Shown piece by piece: positions 33,710 to 45,500 of a stretch of 63,594 nt of DNA. Both the position numbers and the translations under genes were made by a program. The notes under the pieces are model-generated. The model was given only the letters and a program-made list of their open reading frames with translations. It was not told the origin of the DNA and searched no databases. The stretch is from Micractinium sp. NFX-FRZ (Eukaryota; Chlorophyta; Trebouxiophyceae; Chlorellales; Chlorellaceae): assembly GCA_029339195.1 (NCBI GenBank), contig JAPTJF010000375.1:1-63594 (forward strand). Reading direction: 5' to 3'. Numbering within the stretch: the stretch's first letter is position 1; each line of letters opens with the position of its first letter.

Positions 33710-35753
33710 TCACAAGCTGATCGCACAGGCCGCCAGCCAGCAGAGGCAGCTGGCCAGGTACACGTCACCCAGTGCCAGGCAAGGCAAGAGCCCACTGGGA
33801 CGCTCCGGTGCGGACTCCAGGGCCGCTGCCGCTGCTGCTGCCGCTCGTCGCCGGTCCCGCCGCTCTAGTGGGGCCAGTATGCTGATGGGCAGAATGACGC
33901 CCACAAAGACGGTGACCCAGCCCAGCACGGCGGCGCACTGCTGCTGGGGGGTGGTGCTGGCGGAGGCCAGCAGCTGGGTGGTGGGGATGACGGCTGGCGA
34001 GCTGCAGCAGGGACGGGGCAGGTGGGCGGGGGAGGCAGTACGGTGAAGGGGAGCTGAGCTGCAATGTGTGGCAGCGTGGTACTGGTGGGGGAGCCGGAGA
34101 GAAGGTGCGGGCAGGGCGAGTTGGTGCAGGGCGGTGCTGCAAGCAGGCTGCAGGGCTGCAGTACCCTGGGTGTACTGTGCTGTGCTGTGCTGCGCCACTC
34201 ACTGTGCAATCCCCAGCAGCCGGTGCAGCTCATCCAGCGGCCCTTGGATGCCCGGCGTCTGCAGCAGCCAGCTGCACGAGCGCCCGGTGCCCCACAGCTG
34301 CAGCAGGGGGCCGGCGGGCATGTGGGTGCGTGCGTGCGTGGGGGTCAGCAGAGGGGAACCGCCAGGCAGCAGGGTCTGGATCAATACTACCTGCCTGGCC
34401 AGGACCTTCGTCCTAGAGAGGACTCAGCGGCGCTTCAACCTCCTGGTACCGCACACAAACCCCCTGGACTGTACACTGCCATCAGTGCCATCAGGGCCAG
34501 CCTGTCAGGCCAAATGGGCCCTGCATGCCCACACAGCTGCGCTCACTTCCCACGAACCCACGGCTCTTCCCAGACCAGAGGCGCATAGCTGTTTGAATCA
34601 TCATGCACACAACCGATTGCTCTTAGGCTCGCAGCCCCACAGATGCACAACTCCCAGCTGCGCTCACCGTTTGCGCGGCCAGCAGCGAGAGCACGACATA
34701 ATTGGCGGCCACCAGCACGCGCCCCAGCAGCGCAGACAGCAGCACCGCCAGCGCCGGGTGGGACAGCAGAACCAACACCAGCAGGCGCGCTGGGCTGCCG
34801 CCGTGCCGCTCAAAGTGCCTCAGGTTGCGAGCGTCTGCAGCGGGCCACGTGGCGAGGGTAGGTTGCATGCGGGGGAGCACTGGTTGTGGGGGCTGAAGGT
34901 GCCAGGGGGTGAGGGGGTGGGGTTGGTTTGGAGATCGCACCCGGGCGCATGTGCCGTCTGCTGGGTGGCTTCAGCGCAAAGCAAAGGCGATGGGCGGCTG
35001 TTGCAGAGCCAACTTGCTGCCGCCCAAGCGCTGCCTGCTTGCTCACTGAGGTCGAGTGTGGTGGCGTTAAAGGGAAGGTAGGCTAGGAGCAGCAGCAGCT
35101 CTCTGTATGCAATGTAAGTGTCCCTCCTGAAGGCAATCATCAGGACTGCCGCCTGCGCCACCAGCGCAGGCGCTAGGTTGGCCAACGCCACGTCTGCAGG
35201 GGCGGGCGGCAGGGGAGGGCAGGCGCCCACTCTGGTGGGATGCATCTGTGGGGCAGCGGCAAGCGCAGGCGAAGGCACGTGACAGACACAGGAAGGAATG
35301 GGGGAGCCCTGGCAGGCAGACAGCTCTGGCCAGCTTCCGTGGTCTCATGAGCGGATGCTGCTTGAGCTTGAGGGATGCTGGCGCAGGCAGGTGGGAGCAA
35401 GGTCGGTGCCGGCTGCCCGCTGGCGCACCCGCGCACCCTCACCTGCCATGCCGTCCCGCCACCAGCACTTGATGCAGAGAAAAGCTGGCAGCATGACAGC
35501 AAGGAACTGCATCCCCATCATGTCTGACACCGCGCCGCGCTCATTGGCCAGCCTGCAGTGCGGCAGCAGGGAGCGGCGGCGGCAGCAGGCACCGGCGGCG
35601 CAGTAGTGATTGGCTACTTAAGCGCGAGCACCCACTGCAAGGAGCGTGCGCACCGCGGTGATGGTAAACTCCCCTTTTTTACCTGCGGTAGGGGTCGGGG
35701 GCGAGCCACTGCCGCCGTAGCGCGGTCACGCACTCGCCCAGCCGCCTGCGCAT
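33710..35753 (-). CDS. Uncharacterised multi-pass membrane protein, tandem paralogue B
   Basis: Six exons encode 293 residues: 35753-35683, 35552-35443, 35193-35047, 34834-34668, 34297-34203, 34001-33710. The first five exon lengths (71, 110, 147, 167, 95) equal those of paralogue A; the last is 21 bases shorter (ALESAPERPSG replaces a longer linker). The protein begins MRRRLGECVTALRRQW and has the same loops and about six hydrophobic segments as A. The reading frame is also open upstream to another ATG at about 35948, but the start homologous to paralogue A is preferred. Intron 5 is 201 bases in both copies and nearly identical, while introns 1-4 differ in length, so the 3' part looks recently homogenised. 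The function is unknown. Confidence 0.8.
34173..34196 (-). repeat. TGCTG/GCACA array next to the exon 5 donor of paralogue B
   Basis: TGTACTGTGCTGTGCTGTGC ends six bases inside the intron from the donor at 34202. It matches the array in paralogue A. Confidence 0.8.
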
Positions 35754-36414
35754 GCTCCCGCGCGGCAAGCAGGCAGAAAAGATCAAAAGTCTTTGCCCGG
35801 AGGCTGGTAGATGGCGAAGAAGAAATGGAGAGAATGTCCCGGACAGCAGCGGGCACCAGCACCGGACACCAGAGGGGCCCAGTAGTGAGGATTGGTAGCC
35901 CACCGCCCTCGTCCACCCTGACCTGAAGTTAGCAGTGTGCCAGGCCAAGAGCCGGTGACGTGATCATGAGTAGGTAGACATTTGATACATCACATCAGCT
36001 GTCAATCAAATGGAGGCAGCTGAAAGCCGGTACAATCGTCGCACGCAGGTGCTCTGGAGCAGCGGCCCATAGTGCATGCATCCCACATGCGCTCCGCCCT
36101 AGCTCTGGAAGGGCGGCAGGGGGAGGGGCCGCCTGTGCCCGATGCTTACGGCGACGGTGTTGATGGTCGCAACCGCGAGGCCCTCTCATCAACTCTGTGA
36201 AGGGAGAGGTGAGCTTGCCAGTGAGCAATGGCAGCTCACAAGACACTCATCATGCAAATGGCCGCTAGCCAGGCAACCCAGGAAAGGGAGGTGAGAAGCA
36301 AGCCCCAGCGCTGCCGTGAGCCTGAACCCTAAATCCTAGGCGGAGGAGTTTTGCGTGCCGACCCCAGGCTACAACCTTGGACTGCAAGCGGGCCTGCCCA
36401 GGTTGGGCATGGTG
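35754..36414. other. Intergenic: upstream of paralogue B, downstream of the alpha/beta hydrolase
   Basis: 661 bases with no recognised gene. It contains GACCTGAAGTTAGCAGTGTG at about 35920, a near copy of a segment at 57150. The promoter of paralogue B should lie at its left end. Confidence 0.5.
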
Positions 36415-38336
36415 TCACGCCGCCCCGCCGAGCCCCCGCTCTTCAAAGAAGCTGAGCATGCGTTGGTTGACCTCCTCCATCCCCCTGCGCCCCGCCATGT
36501 GCTTTGACCCCCGCAGCAGCAGCACCTCACAGCCCGGCCACACCGCCCTTGCACGCTGGGCGGTGGCGCCTGCCGGGCCAAAGATGTCCCGCTCCGCTGC
36601 CACCAGCAGGACGGGCACGGCTGCCAGCTGGCGCAGCTGCTCGTCGCTGAAAGCGCGCGGCGCGTCCGGAAAGTAGTTGCAATGCCTGGCGGGGGTGCGG
36701 AGCAGGGAGCGGAGGGAGCTTGGGTTTGCAAGGGCGGAGGCGGCGAGGGCGGGGCTGGTCAGGAGCGCAGGGAGAGGAAGGCAGAGCGTGCGGGTGAGAG
36801 GGTGCATCACCTGGTGTGCAATTGACCCAGTGCAGCACATGCAGTCCCACCTGACGGTCAGCAAGACGTTGTGCATTGCAGGGTCAGCGTGCGCCCACGC
36901 CTCCTCGCACATCGGGCGCAGCGCCAGGTAGGCGGTCAGCGCGCAGGGCAGGTAGCAGTAGAGCGCAAAGCCCAGGGCCAGGCTGAGGGGCATGCCGCCC
37001 GACCCGCTGCCTGCAAACGAGTGCAGCCGGGGGTGGGTGCACGAATGATTTGTAGGTGGCTCACAGCTATGTTGCAACATAAACACGCCGGTGCACACCA
37101 GTGGGGCCGTCTGGTGTTTGTGCCCCGCCAAATCAGCTTGCCCCCCCGCAAGGCCAGGGCAGGGGCAGGCACAGGCGAGCGCTACATCAATTTGTGGAGT
37201 CAGAGCCAGGTCGCGGCAGGCGTTGCATTTTGCAGTGTGAGTGAGGCCGTGGCCCAGTTGTCGCATTGTGCAGTGTGAGCCAGCTCATGCTCCAGGTAAC
37301 TCCAGGTGTTGCATATATATGTATATACCTTCCTGCCCGCCCACAGTCGCTCAGCTGCAGCGGCACACACACGCACCCGGGTGCAGGCAGCCAGGTCCGA
37401 TCAGCACCGCTCCGCCGACTGCTTCAGGCCTCACCACAGCCTGAGTGGGCGAGGGGTGGGAAGAAGCAGGTGAGTAGGCAGGCAGGCGGCGCGGGTGTGC
37501 CGCAGGCTTGGCTTGACGCCCGTTGAACAGTTGCTCTGCACTGCTAGACCGCAGCAGGCAGAGCGCACGCCCAGAGGGGAGCAGGGCAAGCTTCCAGCAA
37601 AGCTCTGCACTAGTCCCGCCTGTACGCAGCCCCCGTGTAACAGGGGAAGGTCAAGCTTCCACTAAACCTCCTCACCAGATCCAGCAGCAGGGCAGCTCCC
37701 AGCGAAATGCCGACATGCAGCGGGGGCTGCGCCGCATGCGCACCGCCGCCCGCCCGCTTGCGCTCCGCTGGCAGCAGCCCTAGCCCCTCCATCACTTCGG
37801 CGCACCAGCGGCCGTGGTCGTGGGAGGCAGGGTCGAGCAGCGCTGCCTCGCTGCGGCTACCGCCTGCCGGGGAGAGGGGAGAGGGGTAGGCAGCAGAGTG
37901 ATGTGCAGGCAGAATGAGAGCGGACGAGGCACGCTGGGTGAGTTGGATACCAAAGCAGCGGGCGATACCGGGGCTTGGCAAGGTGGTACTAAGCACTAAC
38001 AAACCAGTGGGGAAGTGTGGCAGACGAGCAGCTGGCGCCACCTTGGCAGGGGATGTCAGGGCAGTACACTCGATAGCGCGCCATCAGCGGCTGTACCGCC
38101 AGCACCATGTAGGGCGCTGGGCATGCTGTGCCGTGCCACAGCAGCAGCGGCGGCCCATCTGGAGGGCCGCACACCACGACATGTGCTCGACCATAGCTGG
38201 TATCCACCCAGCGCTCCTCATGAGCAAACGGCAGGGCAGCTAGGGCTTTATCGTAGTGCCGCCGCAGCTGGGCTTCGCCATCAACGCTAGAGTACAGCGG
38301 CGGGGGCTGCGGCCGCGACGCTGCTGCTCCAGCCAT
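36415..38336 (-). CDS. Alpha/beta-hydrolase fold protein
   Basis: Five exons in consistent phase encode 325 residues: 38336-38042, 37863-37676, 37440-37377, 37010-36851, 36685-36415. Strand and elbow motifs are in order: PPLLLWHGTACPAPYM (oxyanion-hole HG), YRVYCPDIPCQGG, the nucleophile elbow VGISLGAALLLDL with Ser152, AVLIGPGCLHP, VPVLLVAAERDIFGP with acid Asp269, and GSKHMAGRRG with His298. The triad Ser152-Asp269-His298 is intact, so an active esterase, lipase or C-C hydrolase is expected; the substrate is not deducible. The insert between exons 3 and 5 (PLSLALGFALYCYLPCALTA) is a hydrophobic helical lid. There is no signal peptide, and the N-terminus (MAGAAASRPQPPPLYS) gives no clear targeting. 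Confidence 0.9.
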
Positions 38337-39829
38337 GTTGGTTGCCAGTCCCCAAAAAATGTGGCAGGTGAATTCGATTCTGCTGGAAGCAACCGAAAAG
38401 AAAGTGTGTACTGAGATGCTCAGCATGCGCATGGTCGGGGCAGGGGCGGTAGTGCGGGAGGCGGGTGTGCCGGCGGCGGCGGCGGCGGAGGGGAACCCCA
38501 ACTGCCGACCGCGAGCGGTCTGCTTCTACCCTCTAAATACGCGCTTACTTCGCAATTATCACTCGGAGACGCTCGGGGACTGGACAAGCAAATGCCGCTG
38601 GCGCCGGCGCGCACTCTTCCTTGGCCTGGCGTCTCGGGGCCTCTGCTGGCCGTTGTGCTTCAACACTGCTCGTGGCGCTCGGTTTAACTCGGTCTTTCTG
38701 CTTCGGTTTGCTGGCGAGCCGCACATGTCGTGCATGCTGTGGGCGTGCTGCAATCCATTGGCCAGGTCCATTGGGTGTGCGGCGGCAGGCATGCTGCTGC
38801 ACAGCTGTGCATGCTGCAGTGCTGCAGTGCGGCATACCATAAGGTTTCTTATGTCTTGATGGCTCTGAAGGTGCAAGGGACTACATCGACCTCCCTGCAT
38901 GCCAACCTCGCGGAATGGTGAGGCACCCAGTTCCTCGCCCATCTGCTCAGCACGCTGCCCTTCCCTGCAAGCCAGCAAATCCATTTTTTGGAAGAGCAGG
39001 TGCTGCAGTGCACAGCTCACGCCGCTGCCACAGACCATGCATGTGTGCACATCAGTCGCGAAGAGTCTCGCCAGCCTTTCAGTGCCGCCGGCCCGCCCCG
39101 CCCTCCCCCTCACATCCTTGTATGTCCAGACACCTTGGTTGCCACAGAGCTGGGCAGCTGCAGCGGTGGCAGGTGCACCTGGTAGCAAATCGCAGCAGCA
39201 GCCGCCCTCCACTGTGTCATGCGCCCCCCGGGAGGGGCCCTCCTCCCCGCCCAGTACTGCCAGAGAGCCAGAGACTGCCAGTGGTTGCACCCACATCAAG
39301 TGTTACTCGTGCCTCACGGGCTCCCTTTGTTCCTGATTCACTCACCCACTCACATTTCACAGTCGGCGCAGTAGGAGACGGGGTGGAACAGGGGGTCAGG
39401 GGGGCAGGAAGGCCCCAACGGCTGGAGAGCGACCCCGGAAGCAGCAAACACAGAGGCACAGTGTGGCGCCTACGACGGCGCTTTCTCATGCCCCTGCCGC
39501 CAGCGCAGGCCGGGCGCTGACGGCCCCGCCCCGCTAGGCAGCAGCTGTGCCGCCTCACTGAGGTGCGTGTCGCCAGCTGGCACTGCCGACTCGTCACTGC
39601 TGCTGCTCTACGCACCGGGGCACCGCTGCCCGACGGTGTGCTGGGCTCTGCCACGCTGAGGGCAGCCTCCACCTCTGCGGCCAGGGAGGGGCGGGGGCGA
39701 GGCGCTGGGAGGCAGGATCATGCACAAGGACAGCCGGCCTCCTTGTGCCCAGCAGCCGGCTCCGCACGCAGCGGGGATGCTGGTTATGCAGCAAGCACAC
39801 CCACAGGGCCCGATGGCAGCCTCACTGAC
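38337..39829. other. Intergenic, nothing firmly recognised
   Basis: Contains the promoter of the alpha/beta hydrolase at its left end. The right part (39470-39680, minus strand) has coding-like stretches such as VEAALSVAEPSTPSGSG that might be a last exon of the small gene to the right, but no frame closes. Confidence 0.4.
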
Positions 39830-40473
39830 CTTCCCAGGGGGGCGTTGGCTTGGGCATCTCTGGCATGTTGAACAGCTGCCCGCGCCTCAAAGCACCTGAG
39901 GGCGCGGCAGCGGGCGACAAAGGCGAGCAGACGGCGGCAGGAATGAGCTGGTGTGCGCCCAAGCAGGGACCGCGCTTAGAACCTCGCATGCAGGCGGTGC
40001 ATGCCTGGCAGCCAGTCGCACGCATGCGCAATAGCCGGCATCGGCGGCACTCACCTTCGTAGTCAATCAAGGCACAGTATTCAGCACCCAGTTGCAGAAA
40101 GTGCGAGATAGCTGCAGCGTACAGAGCCTGCTTGCTACCCTGCCCTGGTGAGATGCCTGCCGCCTTCTCGGCTGCCGCTTCTGGCGCCAGGTCCTGCATT
40201 CGCTGCCGCGCTGCAGGTTTCAACCGCTGTTTGATCTCCTCCTGCCGAGCCTCCACGCTGGCGCCCTGCCCATGAGCCGCGGCGGCGGCGGTGGGCAGAC
40301 GCGACGAGCGGCGGGCGGCGAGCCCTGAGCCCCGCCTGCCCGGAGTGGCCTGCGCGCGCTTCTGAGGCCTTACTGCAAGCTGCAGGACTAAACGCTGCCT
40401 CGGGGCGGGTGGTGGGGGCGTTTGGCTTGGCGAACGCGGAGCGTGGGGAGTGGCCGTGGGGCGGAGTGGCCAC
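39830..40473 (-). CDS. Doubtful small gene, possibly plastid-targeted; ends unresolved
   Basis: Two exon-like blocks join in phase: one ending at 40055 (GSKQALYAAAISHFLQLGAE, then YCALIDYE) with a GTGAGT donor, and 39895-39830 (ALRRGQLFNMPEMPKPTPPW) with a GTCAGT donor. Upstream the frame is rich in Arg, Ala and Ser (KRAQATPGRRGSGLAARRSS), like a plastid transit peptide. ATG 40473 (MATPPHGHSPRSAFAKPN) is a plausible start but would need an extra splice. The 3' end was not found. No protein family was recognised. It may be a real small plastid protein or chance open frame in GC-rich sequence. Confidence 0.3.
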
Positions 40474-40939
40474 CTCGGGCGCTCAACCAAATCCTGTGGA
40501 GCGCAGCAAGCGTTTGGAGTTGCGCAAGGGCACAGTGGAGACAAGGAGCCCAACCCTGCCTTCTCCAGGTGGTTTGGGCCATTTTCCAGCTCTTGGACTG
40601 GCCCTCTTGGACTGGCAGGGGCACGTTCAGGCGAGTTCTTGATAGCCTTCGCTCTGCTTGCCGCTCGTTGGAGGCACGCGCTGGTCCTAGCCCTCGCCTC
40701 GCTCGAATGCAACGCCCTCCCGCCCCAACCCCCTAACCCACTCCCCTGCCGCCACGGGCTTCCACCCATCTCCGCTGCCCAGCGAGTACAGGCAGGTCGG
40801 TGCGCAATGCCAATGCCGGCGTTGGGGCCTGCCTGCCGCCGCCGCTCCGCCAACGAGCGGACGCGCCCACGGGCGGGCTGTGAGGTGCTGCGCTCACGGC
40901 ACTGACCAAGGCCTGTCCCTGCAGGCATCATGCAAGGCT

Positions 40940-42240
40940 TTGATGTTAGAGATGTCATGGACGCGCACAAGTGCAGGGCCTTCAGCTGCCGTAGCTCTTG
41001 CAGATCCTGGGGGCACTTTGGGGCAATGGCGGAGGCGAAGCGGTCGAGGAAGGCGAGGACAGCTGGCGGGCGGGAAGCCAGGGAGAAGCTGTCCAGCTGG
41101 TAGTGAGCGTAGGAGGGGAAGCCCCTGAGGGCGGCCACCTCTCGTGGCGCGCCTGCGGGGAGGTGGGCGGGGATGAGAGATGGCCGGGGGTTTGATGGCC
41201 AGCTACCGATGCCAGCATACTTGAACAAACCAACCACAGGGGGCAGCAGTGGGCAAGAGGGCATGGGCAGCGGGACGAGCCAGGCCGGTGAGTGCCAGGC
41301 GCCGCCCGGGGCAACCGAGCGTCGGGCCGCATCAGGCCCCTCCCCTGCCATTGAATTTGTCTGCCTGTGTACATCCTCGGCAACCCAGCCTGCCGCACCC
41401 GCCGCCGCACTCCCCTCCCAACCTCCTTCTCAGGCACCCTCAAAGCAAAACACAAGAACAACCCTTTTGGTTATCAAGCTCACCTCCACCAGGGCATCCA
41501 GCGCCGCCTGGTTGGCAGCCGGCTGGGTGTGGCAGGCCTCAAAGGCGGCCCGCCGCAGGCCCTCATCACATGCCGTGCGCAGCAGCGAGTGCAGCGCGGG
41601 CGTGGTGGCGGGCGCGGCAAGCCCTGCCAGGGAGCCGCCGCCGGCGAGGCCAGCCAGAGGAGGCTGCCTGCCAGCAGAACTTCGTTTGCAGGCTCAGGGG
41701 CAGGTGCTGCACGGCGCCTGCACAGGGAAGGGCAGGCCAGGGAGAGTGCATGTTTACAAGCATGCTGGCAGCAAGCTGGTGTGAGCCTGCTAGAGTGGTG
41801 CAGGCCTGCCCTGCACACCTCCCTGGGCCTCACACGCCGCGCCTAGCGCCAGCATGCAACCAGTCGGCATTCCCGGCCGCCCTCTCAGACGCACCCCCTC
41901 TCAAACGCTGCTCGGCCACACACACCTGCCAGGCGCCCCCCAGCTGCAGGCTTCCCTGGCCTAGCATGGCGCTAACGCTCTCCAGCCGGCACTGACCTGG
42001 CATGGCAAAGACGGTCCCGCCCTCCAGCGGTGGCGGCGGCTGCCAACTGCATGCTCTGCCTGCAGCAGGCACACGCATAATGAGCTGCGCGGTGCTGTGA
42101 AGCAGGCGCCGGGCGCTGCTGTTGTCGTAGCCGCCGGAGAGGCCGCGGGGGGTGTTCACATGACTAATGAGCGAGGATGCTCCAAACTCATGAGTCTTTG
42201 CCAGGGTCATTTTACTTTTGTCGTGGGCGGGCGAGTTCTG
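40940..42240 (-). pseudogene. Remnant of an M3-family (mitochondrial-intermediate-peptidase-like) metallopeptidase
   Basis: Exon-like blocks match the pre-catalytic half of M3 oligopeptidases. One block ending at 41484 reads ALHSLLRTACDEGLRRAAFE then ACHTQPAANQAALDALVE. It is followed at 41152 by ARHE and, after two surplus bases (about 41139-41140), VAALRGFPSYAHYQLDSFSL with AVLAFLDRFASAIAP. A block at 42003-42235 (KTHEFGASSLISHVNTPRGL) may be an earlier part. The HExxH zinc site and everything after it are absent before the next sequence, and ARHE/VAALRG are in different frames. Truncated and frameshifted, so most likely dead; the frameshift could instead be a sequence error. The block edges are approximate. 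Confidence 0.6.
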
Positions 42241-42517
42241 AATCAAACAGACAGACATTCACAAGAGTGCAAGCACAGTGGCAGCAACGCCGAGCGGCCC
42301 CTTGACAGCCTGCTGCAGGCCGGCCTAGCTGGGGCCGTGGCAGCAGGGCAGCAGGGCTGATGGGAGACACCCTTACCGCAGCATGACTGAAGGCATGTTT
42401 TAACCTGGCCTGCCCCTGCTCCTTGCGGGCACATGACGTCAGCCCTACGTCTTGTGCCCAGCTACACAGGTGCGCTGCATGTTACGTTCTGTTGCCAACC
42501 AGGCTTGCAGCCGCTCC

Positions 42518-45500
42518 TCACAGCCAGCTGCGGAAGGCACGGATGTATGCCAATTTGGCCAGCTGCACGGCCACTGCGTAACCTGCAGGCATGAGAGGGG
42601 AAGATCATTTGGGGCCAGGGTGGAGGGAGGTGGGGCACACACACACACACACACGCACACACGCACAAAGCCGGCAGTAATGGCAGCTGCACAGGGGCAC
42701 AGCAAGCACACCACACCACCAGAGCAGCACAAGAAAGCGCTGTCAGGCGGGGCCGCGCTGTGGAAGGCAGCCTCGGGGACTGGAGGAGAGTGCCCGATGG
42801 GCTCCCTGCTCCCCACCTGTGAGCACCCCACCTGCACACGTGGCGGCTACCCAGCCATAGAAGCTGGGGGGCAGCGGCACCATGCGCTCCACTGCTCCCA
42901 CTCGGGTGTAGGGCAGCGCCAGCCCCACAGCTGCGCCAGCCATGGCAGGGGAGCGTGCAGGGGCCAGGCGGGGTTGGGGGCACTTTCGGGGAGGGCGGGC
43001 GTAACGGAAGTTGCTCAGCTCAGGTCGGGAGGGGAGGCCCACTCTAGATTTGCATGCACTCTGCGGGCCTGCCCCGCCCGAAGCAAATAAGCACATGCAC
43101 AAGCTTCAGCTGGAATGAGCATGGGCTGGCAGGTGGGAGATGGGCGGGCAGCCCCTGCCAGGCGAGCAGGCACGGGCACCTGCGATCAGCAGCGACGCGA
43201 GCGCCACGGGCCAGGCTGCAACCTGCGCTGGGGTGGGGTGGGGAGGGCACGCCTTGCTTGTTTGTTCGTGTGGGGCCGACAGCCTGTCCCTCCCCCCCCA
43301 GGCAAGCGGTGGTAGACTCATAAGGAGAGAGTCGACTACAACCGGGGCGCAGACTCAGGTTTGAAACCAGGGGCGACGCCCACACCTGCCCAGCAAACCC
43401 TCCAGCTGCCCAAGCACCCGCCCGCCTGCCCGCCCTGCCCACCTCTTGAACAAAGGGCAGGCGCTCGGTTCGGATGAGGTGCACGACGAGGGTCTGGGTG
43501 GTCAGGCCAACGGTGAACCAGCCGGTCTGGAAGAGGGCCTGGCGGGCGGGGGAGTTGGCGCCATAGATGAACCTGCAGGGGCGGGGCGGGTGGAGCGGGC
43601 GCTGTACAGGCGCTAGACACGAGCTGGGGGGCGGGGCGGGAGAGAGCGGGGCGCTGTACAGGGGTTATACACAAACTGGGGGTGGGGCGGAGGAGCGGGG
43701 CGCCCCGCAGGGGTTGCACAAAACTGGGGGGCGCGGCAGGAGGAGGCGGGGCAGGAGGCGGCACAAACCAAATCCTGCTGGGTGAGGCGGCACATGCAGT
43801 GCGGCTCTCTCAGCTCACCACAGCACGGCGAAGGTGGTGCAGTCGAAGATGGAAGAGATGGGGCCGATACAGAGCATGAAGAGGCCGATGCCGGCGGCCG
43901 ACCAGGTGCGTGGGGCGGCAAGGTAGGAGGCATCCATGGTGTCAAACGGGATGGCCACCTGGCTCATGTCGTACAGCAGGTTCTATCAGAAGCAAGGGGG
44001 GATGCAGCACATGCGCTTTGGCAGTTAGGGTGGGCCAACGTCGAAGCCGTGGTATGAAGCAAGTGGGTTGTGCTCTCCACATCAAAAGCATCGGCAGCAA
44101 TGCAATGCAACGGGACAGGCCCCTCGCTGGCCTGTGTGAGCAACTTGGCAGGCAACCCCACACGAAATTAAACGCATGCGTGCCAGGACAACCAGGGTGG
44201 CCTCGCCCCACTTGCCTGTGTGAGCAGCTTGGCAGGCACCCCCCAACCCGCGCAAGCATGCTAGGGGCACGGAGGAGGCTTCGCCCCACTTGCCTGTGTG
44301 AGCAGCTGTATGGGGCGGATGGGCTGGAAGGGGAGGAGGGCGGAGGCGATGAGGACAGAGAACACGTTGCCAAAGTTGGATCTGCGGGCAGGGGGGCAGG
44401 GGTGGAGGGCAGAGGCATCGCGCTGGCGTGTCGGCACAGCCTCTTGAGGTTAGGGTAAACCCTATTTCATGAAGCAGATGTGGAAGGTGCAGGGGCAGGG
44501 TGGTTTGCGTCTTGTTGCTGCGGGGAAAGTTGCGGGCTGGAGCCAGGAATGCAGCGGCAGAAGGGGGGGTTGAAGGGGCGGGTGACCGCTTGTGGGAGGC
44601 GGGGAAAGGGACACGGAGCAGGGGCAGGGTGACTGGCGGCCACAGCCCGTTGGCAGGCAGGGGTGGGAAGCATCCTGTGCTGTGCTGGCTGCGCTGCCTG
44701 GACTGCGATGCTACGATGCGCTGTGCTATGCTGCGATGTGCTGTGCTGCGCCGTGCTGCCAGCCCAGCCCAACTCACGAGGCCGCCATCTTGATGTACTT
44801 GAGGGTGTTGCCTGCGGGAGGCAGGTTGGTGCAGCCAGTTGCACGAGTGGGCAGTCCGTTTCAGTGAGTGCAGGGCGCAAGCACAGTTGAGGCGACGGCA
44901 GTCGGTGCACGCATGCGCCGCTGGCACCGGCGGCGCGCCAAGCAACACGTGGCCCTGCACCGGCCAGTGTGCGCTCTGCACCCCCGCACCATGCAAGCAT
45001 GCTATGCGCCCGCTGTGCGACGCCCTGGGCCAGCGCACATGCACACACACCATGCACGGCAGGGCAGGTTAGCACACCGACTCACAAACAAATGGGCACG
45101 TACCGTGCGTCACGCTGCCCTGCACCACGCACCGTGCGTCACGCGCCCCTGCACCACGCCGTGCTCCAGCACCAGCAGGCTCTTTTCCAGCAGGATGACG
45201 TCGGCAGCCTCCTTGGCAATGTCGCTGCCCGTGTCCACACTGATTCCTGCTCCAAACAGGGTGGCGGTGGGGTTTGTGCATATGAGTCGGTCCGAACGGG
45301 AGCACCGCTTAAGGAGGCCTTGGGGGCGCTGGGGTGGCGGGATGTGAATCGGCGCATACAGGAGTGATGAATATTTGCATGAAAGCACCTTCAGCAGCTG
45401 CTGTAGGGGCCAGCAGTACGCTGCCTTGACTTTTCTGCTCCCTAGAGCCTGTGAAGCAGGGGGCCATGACCTACCGCTAACCCCGGATGGCCTGACTGGA

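Noticed and set aside
34068..35081. Plus-strand open frame of about 337 codons
   Set aside because: Complement of membrane-protein paralogue B; the minus-strand model has conserved exon phases shared with paralogue A.
39822..41351. 509-codon minus-strand open frame as a single gene
   Set aside because: It fuses part of the M3 remnant, intergenic sequence and the small gene; the M3 similarity switches frame and splice donors interrupt it. I kept only the parts with independent support.
43575..43760. Transposon ends
   Set aside because: The repeats are a head-to-tail minisatellite with no terminal inversion or coding capacity.
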